64,000 nucleotides of DNA from EB88 sp965199135 (GCA_965199135.1 OZ240685.1:3534001-3598000), one strand, 5' to 3'. Positions 52,875 to 62,669 are shown, numbered from the stretch's first letter. Notes: a model not told the origin generated them from the letters alone. Made by a program: numbers and translations.

Positions 52875-54008
52875 TCAACGCAACTTCAACGTAGTCAATG
52901 CGAACAACGCAAACACCAGCGCCCCGATCCAGAAGCGCGCAATCACCTTGGACTCCGACCAGCCCATCAGCTCGAAGTGGTGGTGCAAGGGGGCCATCTT
53001 GAAAATGCGTTTCTTGCGCAGTTTGTACGAGCCGACCTGCAGGATCACCGAGACGGCCTCGAGCACGAAGATGCCGCCGATAAAGGGCAGGAGTAGCTCC
53101 TGCTTGATCGCCACGGCCACCGTGCCAATCGCTCCACCCAGGGCAAGCGAGCCGACGTCGCCCATGAAGACCTCGGCCGGGTGCGCGTTGTACCAGAGGA
53201 AGCCGATACTCGCGCCAACCATGGCGCCGCAGAAGATGGTGAGCTCGCTGACCAGCGGCATGCGTTGGAGTTCAAGGTAGTCGGCGAAGACAACGTGACC
53301 GCTGACATAGGTGAGCACGGTGAGCGCCGCGGCCGCAATGATGGTGCAGCCAATGGCAAGACCGTCAAGACCGTCTGTGAGGTTCACCGCATTGCTCGAG
53401 AACACGATGACCAGCACGGTGAAGATGATGAACGGCAGAAAGGCCAGGAGATGCAGGTGTGGCACGCCGGCGAGCGCGGGGATGCTGAGCGCCGGGTGGA
53501 AGCGTTTGAGGAAAGGAACCACCAGCTGCGTGGAGTAGCTCCCTTGCGTCTGCATCGACACGAGCGCCACCGCGACTCCGGTGGACACCAGGATCTGGTA
53601 GCCCATCTTGGCGCGGGCGGTGAGCCCGAGATTGCGCCGGTGCACCACCTTGATGTAGTCGTCGGCGAAACCAATGGCGCCGAAGCCGAAGGTCGACAGC
53701 ATCACGAGCCAGATAAACGGGTTCGAGAGGTCGGCCCAGAGCAGCGTCGGCAACAGGATCGCAATGGCGATCAGAACGCCGCCCATGGTGGGGGTGCCGG
53801 CTTTTTTCTGGTGCGCCTCGGGGCCGTCTTCCCGGATGTACTGGCCAATCTGGAACTCGCGCAGCTTGTCGATCACATACGGACCGATGAAGAGCGCAAT
53901 CAGCAGCGCCGTGAGCGAGGCAAACGCGGTCCGAAACGTCAGGTACCGGAAGACCCGAAAGGGCGAGACATACGGAAAGAGCTTTTGGTAAAGCAGCCAG
54001 TAAAGCAA
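52875..54008 (-). CDS. mraY: MraY, phospho-N-acetylmuramoyl-pentapeptide-transferase
   Basis: 377 aa from TTG 54008 with GGAGG 4 nt upstream. About ten TM helices with family motifs KAGTPTMGGVLI, FADDYIKVVHRRNLGL, NAVNLTDGLDGLAIG, YNAHPAEVFMGDVGSLALGG and PLHHHFELMGWSESKV. It makes lipid I from UDP-MurNAc-pentapeptide and undecaprenyl phosphate at the cytoplasmic membrane. Confidence 0.97.
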   Translation of the reverse strand: MLYWLLYQKLFPYVSPFRVFRYLTFRTAFASLTALLIALFIGPYVIDKLREFQIGQYIREDGPEAHQKKAGTPTMGGVLIAIAILLPTLLWADLSNPFIWLVMLSTFGFGAIGFADDYIKVVHRRNLGLTARAKMGYQILVSTGVAVALVSMQTQGSYSTQLVVPFLKRFHPALSIPALAGVPHLHLLAFLPFIIFTVLVIVFSSNAVNLTDGLDGLAIGCTIIAAAALTVLTYVSGHVVFADYLELQRMPLVSELTIFCGAMVGASIGFLWYNAHPAEVFMGDVGSLALGGAIGTVAVAIKQELLLPFIGGIFVLEAVSVILQVGSYKLRKKRIFKMAPLHHHFELMGWSESKVIARFWIGALVFALFALTTLKLR

Positions 54009-54133
54009 CGTGCCTCCAAGCGGGTCTGTATCGCGTTCTGTAGCGAGGCTTGTGCAGACGGGCGCGGGTTTATCTTACAGTCGCTCCTCGCCCGAAACGA
54101 TGTGCAAGACCGACGCGCATGACCGACGCGCCG

Positions 54134-55519
54134 TTACCGTGCTGGTTCCTGCGCCGCAAACACGGCAAGGGCGCGCTCCAGGCGGACGCCACGCGACCCT
54201 TTCAACAACACGGCATCCCCGGCGCGCAACTCGCGCGCAAGCCATGCACCGGCTTCTTCAGCACTTGTGAGGAAGAGCGAGGGAACCTGCTGCATCGCGG
54301 CTGCCTCTGCGAGCGCGAGTGCCGCACCCTGCACGCCGATCACCCAGTCCATTCCGGCGGCTGCAGCTTCCGCGCCACACCGTGCGTGGAGCACGCCTGT
54401 CTCGGGGCCAAGCTCGAGCATCTCGCCCGCGACCAGGATGTGCCGCTCGGCCGGCACCTGCATCAGCGTGTGGATCATCGCGGAAAGCGCAGCGGGGTTG
54501 GAGTTGTAGCAGTCATTGATGATCGTCGCATCGCGGAGGTGGAGCAGTTCGCCACGCCTGTCGCCCGGGGCGAGCGTGGCCAGCGCTGCTGCGCCTTGCG
54601 CGAGAGAGATGCCCGCCTCAAGACCCACCGCAAGCGCGAGCAACGCATTCGTCGCGTTGTGCGCGCCCATGAACTGCAGATGGACGCCTGCTGATGCGCC
54701 ACGTGCCTCGACAGACATCGACATTCCGCTTGTGCCCTGCTCCCGGATCTCTGTCGCCTGTATGTCAGCGCCCGCACTTCGACCGGCGAGCACGCTGCGC
54801 GCCGTTGTGGCCTTCGCAAACTGTGCCACCCGCGGATCATCGGCATTGAGGAAGGCGATCCCGTCCGGCCGCAGCGCGTCGACGAGCTCCCGCTTGGCGC
54901 GTGCAATGCCCTCGATGCCGTCCGCGAAGTTCTGCGCATGCGCGACGCCGACGTTGGTGACGACGGCCCAGTCCGGGGCGGCCAGCTCGGCAAGCAACGC
55001 GATCTCGCCCGCGTTCGACATGCCCATCTCGATCACCGCATAGCGATGCTCCGGCTCAAGCCGCAGCAGCTGCAACGGAACCCCGAAGTGATTGTTGAGG
55101 TTTCCCGCAGACTTGAGCACGGCGTACCTTGCAGCGAGCACCGACGCGACCATTTCCTTGGTCGTGGTCTTGCCTGCGCTGCCTGTAAGACCGATGAGCG
55201 TGCCGTGCCAGTGCCGACGCACTGCAGCCCCCAGCCTCTGCAGCGCGGCCAGGGGGTCATCCTCGATGAGCAGCAGCGGCGCGCCCACGGGCACCATGCT
55301 CTGCTTCGCGCGCGTGATCACCGCCGCGATCGCGCCCCGCTCGAGTGCGCCTGCGACAAAGGTATGCGCATCGAAGCGCTCGCCTGAGACCGCGAAGAAC
55401 AGCTCACCTGCAGTTACAGTTCGCGAATCGATCGAGTAGCCCCTCGCGACGGCATCGCCCTCGGCCCCAACCAGCTCGGCACCCATCCACTCGGCGCATA
55501 CCTGGACCGACAGCCTCAT
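54134..55519 (-). CDS. murF: UDP-N-acetylmuramoyl-tripeptide-D-alanyl-D-alanine ligase MurF
   Basis: 461 aa, overlapping the murE stop by 4 nt. YSIDSRTVTAGELFFAV (uridine-binding domain), ATP loop GLTGSAGKTTTKEMVASVL, EMGMSNAGEIALLAELA, TNVGVAHAQNFADGIEGI, INDCYNSNPAAL and VAGEMLELG. It adds D-Ala-D-Ala in the last cytoplasmic precursor step. Confidence 0.96.
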   Translation of the reverse strand: MRLSVQVCAEWMGAELVGAEGDAVARGYSIDSRTVTAGELFFAVSGERFDAHTFVAGALERGAIAAVITRAKQSMVPVGAPLLLIEDDPLAALQRLGAAVRRHWHGTLIGLTGSAGKTTTKEMVASVLAARYAVLKSAGNLNNHFGVPLQLLRLEPEHRYAVIEMGMSNAGEIALLAELAAPDWAVVTNVGVAHAQNFADGIEGIARAKRELVDALRPDGIAFLNADDPRVAQFAKATTARSVLAGRSAGADIQATEIREQGTSGMSMSVEARGASAGVHLQFMGAHNATNALLALAVGLEAGISLAQGAAALATLAPGDRRGELLHLRDATIINDCYNSNPAALSAMIHTLMQVPAERHILVAGEMLELGPETGVLHARCGAEAAAAGMDWVIGVQGAALALAEAAAMQQVPSLFLTSAEEAGAWLARELRAGDAVLLKGSRGVRLERALAVFAAQEPAR

Positions 55520-57021
55520 CGTCCGTACCCCAGTTCGCGCAGCGCCTCGGCAGCGACAGCAGCATCGTCAAAAGGCAGCTGCTCAGCACCGATCGTCTGC
55601 GTCTTTTCGTGGCCCTTGCCTGCGATCAACACGATGTCATGCTCGCGGGCCTCGGCGAGCAGGGTGCGGATCGCACGCGCGCGGTCGACCTCGACAAGGT
55701 ATGGTGCGCCGGCTTCTTCGAGCCCCGGTAGCACATCACGAAGGATCGCTTCCGGCTCTTCGCTGCGCGGATTGTCACTCGTGAGCATGCAAAGGTCGCT
55801 CGCTGCGCCGGCTGCCTTGCCCATCAGCGGACGCTTGGTTTTGTCACGATCGCCTCCGCAGCCGAAGAGCGTCAACACGCGGCCATGCTGAGGCGCGGCA
55901 AACTCGCGTGCGACCGAGAGCAGGTTACGCAGAGCATCATCGGTGTGCGCGTAGTCGACGACCACGGTAAACGGCTGTCCACGATCCACGGTCTGAAAGC
56001 GCCCCGGCACGTGCTCGAGCTCGGCCGCGCCTCGCACCACTGCAGCCAGGGGAACTCCGCGAGCGAGCGCCGATGCAGCAGCAGCAAGCATGTTGTAGAC
56101 ATTGACGTGACCCGTAAGCCGGGAGCGGATCTCTGCCGTTCCAAAAGGTGTCGTCAGATCGAAGCGCATGCCCCCGGCGCGCACCTCGACGGAGTCAGCA
56201 CGGAACTCACCCACACCAATGCCATAGGAGAACAGCTCGGCGCCGGCCTCACGTGCGCGCAGCGCAAGCTCGAGCCCATGATCGTCCTCGACGTTGATCA
56301 CTGCCACCCGTGGTGGTGCACCAAGCGTGCCGTCGAAGAGCGCGCGCTTCGCACGGAAGTACTGCTCCATCGTCTGGTGGAAATCCAGGTGATCGCGGGT
56401 GAGGTTTGTAAACACCGCGACGTCGAAGGGCATGCCGTGCACGCGGCCTTGTTCGAGCGCGTGCGAGCTGACCTCCAGCACAGCCTCGCTTGCGCCCAGC
56501 ACCGCGCCTTCGGCAAACAGCCGCAGCAGGTCGCGACTCTCCGGCGTTGTATGCGGCGAGGGGCGGACATCACGCGCGACACGGTACTCGATGGTGCCCA
56601 CCAGCACCGTCTCCCGGCCGCCCGCGCGGAGCATCGCGTCCAGCAAAAATGCAGTCGTGGTCTTGCCGTTGGTGCCTGTGATTCCTGACAGCGCCAGCTG
56701 TTCCTCAGGATGGTTGTAGAGGTTCGACGCGAGCTTCGCGAGCGCCTTACGTCCATGGGGCACCAGGTACAGCGGCAGTCGCGGATTGCCGTCAACGAGC
56801 TTCGCAAACGACTCCGCTGCATCTGTAACCACGGCGGTTGCACCCTGCGTGACCGCGGTGGCCACAAAGCGTGAGCCATCGGCTGAGCCGCCACGCATGG
56901 CGACAAAAAGCGCGCCCTTCGTCACTTCGCGCGAGTCGAACTCAATCGCACGCACCTCGGCTGTCTGCGGGCCGGAGCGGCTCAGGATCTCGACACCGGC
57001 TAGTACCTGTTCCAATCGCAT
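55516..57021 (-). CDS. murE: UDP-N-acetylmuramoyl-L-alanyl-D-glutamate-2,6-diaminopimelate ligase MurE
   Basis: 501 aa. FDSREVTKGALFVAMRGG, ATP loop GITGTNGKTTTAFLLDAM, SSHALEQGRV, TNLTRDHLDFHQTM and FGCGGDRDKTKRPLMG. The specificity motif DNPR (TSDNPRSEEP) indicates meso-diaminopimelate rather than lysine, consistent with a diderm wall. Positioned between ftsI and murF. Confidence 0.97.
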   Translation of the reverse strand: MRLEQVLAGVEILSRSGPQTAEVRAIEFDSREVTKGALFVAMRGGSADGSRFVATAVTQGATAVVTDAAESFAKLVDGNPRLPLYLVPHGRKALAKLASNLYNHPEEQLALSGITGTNGKTTTAFLLDAMLRAGGRETVLVGTIEYRVARDVRPSPHTTPESRDLLRLFAEGAVLGASEAVLEVSSHALEQGRVHGMPFDVAVFTNLTRDHLDFHQTMEQYFRAKRALFDGTLGAPPRVAVINVEDDHGLELALRAREAGAELFSYGIGVGEFRADSVEVRAGGMRFDLTTPFGTAEIRSRLTGHVNVYNMLAAAASALARGVPLAAVVRGAAELEHVPGRFQTVDRGQPFTVVVDYAHTDDALRNLLSVAREFAAPQHGRVLTLFGCGGDRDKTKRPLMGKAAGAASDLCMLTSDNPRSEEPEAILRDVLPGLEEAGAPYLVEVDRARAIRTLLAEAREHDIVLIAGKGHEKTQTIGAEQLPFDDAAVAAEALRELGYGR

Positions 57022-57110
57022 AGGTCTTGATCCTACTTGGTCCTGACTACACCGAAATGGGGAAACGCAGACCCTTTGCTGCGCTCAGAAAGACCCTGTT
57101 TGTGGCTCGC

Positions 57111-59417
57111 TTATCGAGAAAAGCGCACCACGATCTCTGTCCCCGCGGCAACGCGTGTTCCGGGCGCGGGCGCCTGCGCGCGCGCCAGGCCACTGCCGAT
57201 GGCATTCAGGCCCAGGCCCACGCTGCCCGCGCGCTCTGTTGCTGCGCGGACTGTCGCACCGACAAAATCCGGGACCGACACATCATGCCCTGCTGCGACC
57301 TTGACGCTGCCATCCTTTGCCGCAGGCTTCATCACATCCTCGTCAGCAGCTGCCAGCTTCGACGACGACACTGGCACCGGCGGTGCTGCACCAGCCGCGG
57401 CTGTAGTTCCCGCCGGAGTCCCCGCGGCGGCCGCCTCTTCGTCTGCGGAGCCTGACTCGGCAACAGCTGCATCACCGCTCTGGACAGGATGGCGCAACGG
57501 GTCGTCCGCCGGCAGATCATTCACATCGGCAAATAACCCGTTGAGATCTGAAGCATCCGAAACATCTTCATCGTCCTGCGCGTTCGCAGCGGCCGTTACC
57601 TTTGCAATCTGCTCCGGCGTCTTCACCGGCTCATCATGCGGAACGCCGAGGTACTCGAGAATCTGCTGCGCCAGATCGCGGAACACCGGCGCGCTTGCCT
57701 CTGAGCCATGGTGCCCGCCCTCGGTCGGCGAGTCCATGATGACCGCAATGGTCACTGCCGGATTGTTCACCGGGGCAAAGCCCACAAAGGACGCCACATA
57801 CTTCGTCTTCGAGTAGGTATGGGTGCGTACGTCAATCTTCTGCGCTGTTCCTGTCTTGCCACCGGCACTGTAGCCATTGAGCTGCGCTGACCTGCCGGTG
57901 CCATTCATCACGACGCCGTGCATCAACTGCCGCATCTGCGCGGCGGCCAGGGTGCTGATCACGCGATGCGCACCGGGTGGCAGCGGGCTGGGCAGATCAT
58001 CCACCGGGTGAAAGGGAGTTGCATGCAGATCAGGATTGCCGCGCACCTTGTTTGTGGTCTCCAACACGATGTGCGGTGGCAGGTATTCGCCACCATTGGC
58101 GATCGTGGACGCCATTGTGACGAGCTGGATCGGCGTCACCGCGACCTCCTGCCCGATCGGGATCGAGCCGATCGTGGTGGGCTGCCAGCGCGCCGGAACC
58201 TTCAGCAGGCCGCGCGTTTCGCCCGGCAGCTCGAGCCCGGAGCGCTGCCCAAAGCCATAGGCATGAATGTAGGAATAGAACGTGTCCTTGCCCATGCGCT
58301 CGGCGAGCTTGATCGCAGCCACGTCGCTTGACTCGGCGAGCGCCTGCGCGATCGTCAACACGCCGTTATAGTGGTCGTCATGAACGGTGCGGCCGGCGAC
58401 GACGATCTTGCCGCCTTCGCAATCAATCTTCTGCTCCGGCGACGTGACATGCTGATCGAGCGCCGCTGAATACGTGACCAGCTTGAAGGTGGAGCCCGGC
58501 TCGTACACATCGCTCAACGCATGATTCCGCAGCAGCTCGGGCGACGTGTGTTTGAAGTCGTTCGGATTAAACGTCGGGCGAATCGCAAGCGCCAGGATCT
58601 GGCCGGTGTGTGGGTCCTGTACAACTACCGTTCCGTTGAGTGGCTTTACCCGGTCCATCGCGCGGTCGAGAGCACGCTCGGTCATGAACTGGATGTTCGC
58701 GTCGAGCGTCAGGACAAGGTTCGCCCCGGGCTCCGGGTCGCGCTCCACAGAATCGAGCACATGCCTTCGCGCGTCGAGCGCCGTAAGCATGCGGCCAGGT
58801 TCCCCATGCAGCTGGTGATCGAACTTCTGCTCCACTCCGCCCAGACCATTGTCATCCACCCCGACGTAGCCGAGCACCTGCGCGGCAATGTCATTCTCCG
58901 GGTAAAAGCGTTTGAATTCTTTCTGGAAGTACACGCCTTTCAGCTTGAGCGCGCGCACTGCATCAATCACCTTCGCATCCTGCTTGCGCGCGATCCAGGT
59001 AAAGTAGCGCGAGCTGTTGATGCGCTTCAGGATTTCAGCAGGCTCGGTGAACTTGTCGCCTGGATCGGTATGCAGGACGGCCGCAAGCTGCTGCGCAAAC
59101 TCCGCGCGGTGTTCATTGGGGATCTCCCCTGGCACCGCATAGATGGAGTTGACCGAGACGGTCATCGCAAGCTCGTGCAGGTCGCGATCGTAGAGCACGC
59201 CGCGCCGCGGTGCGACCTGGAACGTCCTCTGCTGCTGCTGTGCCGCCCGCGCGACCCACTCGGGGTTCTTGATCACCTGCAGCCAGAACAGCCGGCCCGC
59301 GATCAGCAGCGCCCACGCAAGAAAGATCCCAATGACCACAAACACACGCACTCGCCGCATCGGCGTTGCGATGTTGGAGGCTTGCCGCGGAACTTGCGCA
59401 AAGGAGAACGGCTTCAT
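57111..59417 (-). CDS. ftsI: FtsI/PBP2B-type septal transpeptidase with C-terminal PASTA domain
   Basis: 768 aa from ATG 59417 (TTG 59444 also open). An N-terminal TM helix (VFVVIGIFLAWALLIAGRLF) precedes a PBP dimer domain (APRRGVLYDRDLHELA) and a transpeptidase domain with SxxK in YEPGSTFKLVTY, SSD (AESSDVAAIKLAE, in place of the commoner SxN) and KTG (GGKTGTAQK). After about residue 600 come a long acidic/Ala-rich linker and one PASTA domain (VSVPDFVGATVRAATERAG to the end). It cross-links septal peptidoglycan with FtsW. A PASTA module is more typical of Gram-positive PBPs and SpoVD than of proteobacterial FtsI. Confidence 0.94.
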   Translation of the reverse strand: MKPFSFAQVPRQASNIATPMRRVRVFVVIGIFLAWALLIAGRLFWLQVIKNPEWVARAAQQQQRTFQVAPRRGVLYDRDLHELAMTVSVNSIYAVPGEIPNEHRAEFAQQLAAVLHTDPGDKFTEPAEILKRINSSRYFTWIARKQDAKVIDAVRALKLKGVYFQKEFKRFYPENDIAAQVLGYVGVDDNGLGGVEQKFDHQLHGEPGRMLTALDARRHVLDSVERDPEPGANLVLTLDANIQFMTERALDRAMDRVKPLNGTVVVQDPHTGQILALAIRPTFNPNDFKHTSPELLRNHALSDVYEPGSTFKLVTYSAALDQHVTSPEQKIDCEGGKIVVAGRTVHDDHYNGVLTIAQALAESSDVAAIKLAERMGKDTFYSYIHAYGFGQRSGLELPGETRGLLKVPARWQPTTIGSIPIGQEVAVTPIQLVTMASTIANGGEYLPPHIVLETTNKVRGNPDLHATPFHPVDDLPSPLPPGAHRVISTLAAAQMRQLMHGVVMNGTGRSAQLNGYSAGGKTGTAQKIDVRTHTYSKTKYVASFVGFAPVNNPAVTIAVIMDSPTEGGHHGSEASAPVFRDLAQQILEYLGVPHDEPVKTPEQIAKVTAAANAQDDEDVSDASDLNGLFADVNDLPADDPLRHPVQSGDAAVAESGSADEEAAAAGTPAGTTAAAGAAPPVPVSSSKLAAADEDVMKPAAKDGSVKVAAGHDVSVPDFVGATVRAATERAGSVGLGLNAIGSGLARAQAPAPGTRVAAGTEIVVRFSR

Positions 59418-59523
59418 GGCGGGAGCGAACCTGCAGTGCAGCAACAGAGTACAAGGACGAACAAGTCAGCTCCCTGAGCAGCCGACGCAACACTCGCCGC
59501 AAAGTGGCACCGGGCGTCTTCCT

Positions 59524-60042
59524 CTACCGCCCGAGCGAAAACGGCCGCGCTTCGGCCAGCACCGGAGCCCCGGCCTCACCCGTGACGAAGGATCCGTCCG
59601 GGCGCACTACCTGGCCAGGGGCTGGCTGCTCGAGGCCCATCTGCCGCGCCATCCGGTCGATGCGCGCAGGGTCACTCAGCTGTGCCTCATTCAAACGAAG
59701 CTCGCGGTTTTGCTCCTGCAGCTGCGAGAGCTGCTGCTTCTCCGTTTCCACTCGGTAGCCCGACTGGATGGACTGGTAGTGCTGCCAGCCGTAGAACATC
59801 ACCAGCGCGAACAGCATCACCATCGCGCTCGCGAACGAGCGCATCTCGCGAACCCGGTGCGGACACTGGGCCTTCACCAGCCGTGAGTTGTCGATGCGTT
59901 TGGTAAAGAAGACCTCAGGCGTAGGGCCGCGGCGCGCGCGCTGTTCGCTCATCCAGCGTGCACTGTTGTTGCTGTTGTTGGCCGTGGAGCTATCCGCTTC
60001 CCGAGCCATTCCGAAGATTTCTGCCAGCGCCTGTGTCGCCAT
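59524..60042 (-). CDS. ftsL: FtsL-like cell-division protein
   Basis: 172 aa with AAGGG 7 nt before ATG. A cytoplasmic N-terminus of about 67 residues is followed by one TM helix (68-86; SFASAMVMLFALVMFYGW), then a coiled coil (about 92-122; QQLSQLQEQNRELRLNEA) and the FtsL-type tail DPARIDRMARQMGLEQPAPGQ. Position between rsmH and ftsI supports the name despite low sequence conservation of FtsL. It acts as part of the FtsQLB bridge. Confidence 0.88.
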   Translation of the reverse strand: MATQALAEIFGMAREADSSTANNSNNSARWMSEQRARRGPTPEVFFTKRIDNSRLVKAQCPHRVREMRSFASAMVMLFALVMFYGWQHYQSIQSGYRVETEKQQLSQLQEQNRELRLNEAQLSDPARIDRMARQMGLEQPAPGQVVRPDGSFVTGEAGAPVLAEARPFSLGR

Positions 60043-60141
60043 ACTGCACCCTTAAGTTCGTTCTCTCGCTGCGCTTGCTGCCCCATTCGAGCGACCGGGC
60101 CAGGCCGCTGTGTAAGGAAGGGGGTGATACGTGGTTGGGTC

Positions 60142-61140
60142 CTACGCGGATTTTACTTTCGCCTTGCGTTTTGGCAGGACAACCTGGCCCGATCCTTGAA
60201 TTCGATCCTGATACTTGTTGCCGCTCCCTTCCGGGACGGGTTCTGTGGTTTCTGCGGCTCGCAGCTTCGCACTGCGGCTCCGCGGGTTACGCCTTAGTTC
60301 ATCGTCGCTCGCCGTGACCGGCTTGCGCGTCAACACATCCAGCCTGCCGGTCTCCCGGCCATCCCGCATGGCGTCTTTCACCAGGCGGTCTTCGAGCGAG
60401 TGGAAGGAGATCAACACCAGCCGGCCACCCAGCCTCAACCGTGTCGGCGCGCTTTCAAGCAGCGCCTTGATTTCGTCCAGCTCACCATTCACATGAATTC
60501 GCAGAGCCTGAAAAGTCCTGGTCGCCGGATGGATCTTGTCGCCTTTCATTGTTGGGGCTGCGGCCTTTACCACGCGGGCAAGTTCTGCCGTTGTGTGTAT
60601 GGGCCGAGCCCTCACAATGGCTCTGGCGATTCTCCGCGACCTCCTTTCCTCTCCGAATTCGTAAATCAGGTTGGCGAGATCGTTTTCGTCCGCCTGATTT
60701 ACCACTTGTTCAGCAGTCTCCCCATGCGTCGGATTCATCCGCATGTCCAGGGGCCCGTCTGCCTGAAAACTAAAACCACGCTCAGCCTGGTCCAGGTGCA
60801 TGGAGCTGGTGCCAAAGTCCGCCAGCACCCCATCCACGCTCGCCGGCTCCACAAAGTCGGCCAGTTGGCTGAACTCGGCGTGGTGCAGCGTGAACTTCGG
60901 CATCGCTTCGCCCAGTTCCGCGCCCAACGCGTCCAGCCTCGTCCGGGCCAGCGCGAGGGCTTCCGGGTCCCGATCGAATCCGATCAGGTGCCCTTTGCCG
61001 CCGAGTGCCCGGGCGATCGCCATCGCGTGCCCGGCGTAGCCCAGGGTGCAGTCCACATACACGCCACCCCGGCGCACTGCTAAATACTCAATCGCTTCGT
61101 TCCAAAGAACTGGCACATGCCGCTCACCGCGTTCCTGCAT
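60142..61140 (-). CDS. rsmH: RsmH, 16S rRNA (cytosine-1402-N4)-methyltransferase
   Basis: 332 aa from ATG 61140; an in-frame ATG at 61179 would nearly abut mraZ, whereas GAGGGG lies closer to the chosen start. HVPVLWNEAIEYL, SAM-binding VDCTLGYAGHAMAIAR, ADFGTSSMHLDQAERGFSF, DMRMNP, TRTFQALRIHVNGEL and VLISFHSLEDRLVK are all family motifs. It methylates C1402 of 16S rRNA and is conserved second in dcw clusters. A basic C-terminal tail (LPKRKAKVKSA) is present. Confidence 0.97.
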   Translation of the reverse strand: MQERGERHVPVLWNEAIEYLAVRRGGVYVDCTLGYAGHAMAIARALGGKGHLIGFDRDPEALALARTRLDALGAELGEAMPKFTLHHAEFSQLADFVEPASVDGVLADFGTSSMHLDQAERGFSFQADGPLDMRMNPTHGETAEQVVNQADENDLANLIYEFGEERRSRRIARAIVRARPIHTTAELARVVKAAAPTMKGDKIHPATRTFQALRIHVNGELDEIKALLESAPTRLRLGGRLVLISFHSLEDRLVKDAMRDGRETGRLDVLTRKPVTASDDELRRNPRSRSAKLRAAETTEPVPEGSGNKYQDRIQGSGQVVLPKRKAKVKSA

Positions 61141-61168
61141 ATGCCTCGGCCCCTCAGAGCCTTTCTCG

Positions 61169-61621
61169 TTACAACCCAAACGCCGCCAGTGCTTCCTGGT
61201 CCTCGGCAGTCAGCGGGTTCGCTTCCATGTTCTGCTTGAAGCTTTCGTGGTTGGCGACTTCGAGGTACGTCTGCATCCCGAAGACCACCACGTCGCCGAT
61301 CGTCTTTGCTTCCTCTCGCAAAATCTGCGGGAGAAGTACCCTTCCCTGCTCATCCATCCGGGCGACCTGCCCGTAGTAGTTCAACCGGTCCAGAAGCTTC
61401 TTCTTCGCCGGGTTAAAGCTGGGAATCGCCGCCAGCTTTGCTTCAAACTTCTCCCACTCCGGCAGGGGGTGTACCTCGGCTACCTTGCCGTCCTTGCTCG
61501 TGATGTAGAAGAGGATGTCCTTCTGTTCCCCATACGTCTCGTCGATCTGGCGCTTGAACTCCGCGGGCAGCTTCAGCCGTCCCTTGTCGTCCACCCGGGC
61601 TGGATGATTGCCGCGGTACAT
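61169..61621 (-). CDS. mraZ: MraZ, transcriptional regulator of the dcw cluster
   Basis: 150 aa, with two SpoVT-AbrB-type half-domains carrying the family signature (DDKGRLKLPAEFK at about 11-23 and DEQGRVLLPQILRE at about 92-105). First gene of the cluster, 28 nt upstream of the rsmH start. MraZ binds repeated boxes in its own promoter; four such repeats lie 69-108 nt upstream here. Confidence 0.97.
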   Translation of the reverse strand: MYRGNHPARVDDKGRLKLPAEFKRQIDETYGEQKDILFYITSKDGKVAEVHPLPEWEKFEAKLAAIPSFNPAKKKLLDRLNYYGQVARMDEQGRVLLPQILREEAKTIGDVVVFGMQTYLEVANHESFKQNMEANPLTAEDQEALAAFGL

Positions 61622-61689
61622 GCGTGCCGTCTCGTTTCAGATCATTAATAGAGATTTAGCTGCATTCTGCGCCATGAATCTGGAAGATT

Positions 61690-61755
61690 GCAACCACTTG
61701 ACTCTACTTCTGACCACTTCCGACCACAGAGTAGTCCAGCGACGACAGTTTTCAA
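61690..61755 (-). promoter_or_regulatory. dcw promoter with four MraZ-box-like repeats
   Basis: Reading minus, four consecutive 10-bp units occupy 61729-61690: CTGTGGTCGG, then AAGTGGTCAG, AAGTAGAGTC and AAGTGGTTGC. The 10-bp period and (A)AGTGG core match the direct-repeat MraZ boxes described in other bacteria. Just upstream, TTGAAA (61755-61750) and TACTCT (61733-61728) are separated by 16 nt, a plausible sigma-70-type promoter whose start site would lie in the repeats. The repeats are visible; binding and promoter activity are inferred. Confidence 0.75.
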
Positions 61756-61896
61756 ATGGTTTTCAAGCCTGTGATTACGGGAATGCCGTTACCAAAGTGG
61801 AAATCGGTGGAAGAGCTGTGTAAATCCGGATCAAACGCGTTTGAGGCCATTCCGCTCGTGGATCCGCGAATGGCCGTTGCAATTAGCGTAACGCGT

Positions 61897-62406
61897 TCAG
61901 GTAGCTGGAGTTGCGTTGCGCTCGCGCATTCTCCGCTGGAGGTACGCCGCGAGATAACAGACCACGGCGATATTCAGGATGGAGAAGACCATCTTCGGCC
62001 AGTTTGGCTTGCGCAGGATCTCGAAGAACTCCCAGGGCAGAAACGATGCGGTCACAATCAGCGTCAGGTACTCCGCCCAGGCCTTGCCGAGAACGAGGCC
62101 GACCCCTTCAAGCGTGTCCATCGCGGCGTAGCAGAAAATGCCGATCGAAATCACCCGCATCCGGTGCGGATTGATCAGCGAGAGCTTCTCCAGGATGATG
62201 CCGATGAAGTGCCCCTCCGGATCGAAACGGAGGTCGGTGATCCAGCGTGTCGCCACCGTGACCAGGTCGCGGTGGACCAGGCGCAACGCGCCGAAGCCAA
62301 GGGCGACAAACAGGATCGCCTTCACCAGCTTGGCGGCGCCGATAAGGACAAGCCAGCGATTGCTACGGGAAGGGTGAGAGCTCGGCTGAGGGTCTGGCTG
62401 ATCCAT
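61897..62406 (-). CDS. DUF2127 family membrane protein
   Basis: 169 aa from ATG 62406 (an in-frame start at 62454 is less likely). Four predicted helices: WLVLIGAAKLVKAILFVALG, VISIGIFCYAAMDTLEGVGL, YLTLIVTASFLPWEFFEIL and MVFSILNIAVVCYLAAYL. Pattern and length fit DUF2127, a small family of unknown function. It is a separate unit upstream of the mraZ promoter. Confidence 0.75.
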   Translation of the reverse strand: MDQPDPQPSSHPSRSNRWLVLIGAAKLVKAILFVALGFGALRLVHRDLVTVATRWITDLRFDPEGHFIGIILEKLSLINPHRMRVISIGIFCYAAMDTLEGVGLVLGKAWAEYLTLIVTASFLPWEFFEILRKPNWPKMVFSILNIAVVCYLAAYLQRRMRERNATPAT

Positions 62407-62669
62407 GCTGAATACCGTGGGATGCGACGCGGTTCTCTTAAGGATACGCAACACCTCGAGGTTGCCCTCTGCGTCTCTGACGGAAGCGGGGCAACGAACC
62501 GCTCTTTCGGGACAAAAGCGAGGTTGGTCTCAGATGAATCCGGCTCCGGGGTACGAACGTTCCCCAGACGTCACATCGAAGCGGAGTAGAGTGCGCAAGG
62601 GACCAGAGCGCGCTTCCCCTACGAGCATCACACCGCCCATGCGTGGGCCACGAAAGGTACACAGACATT

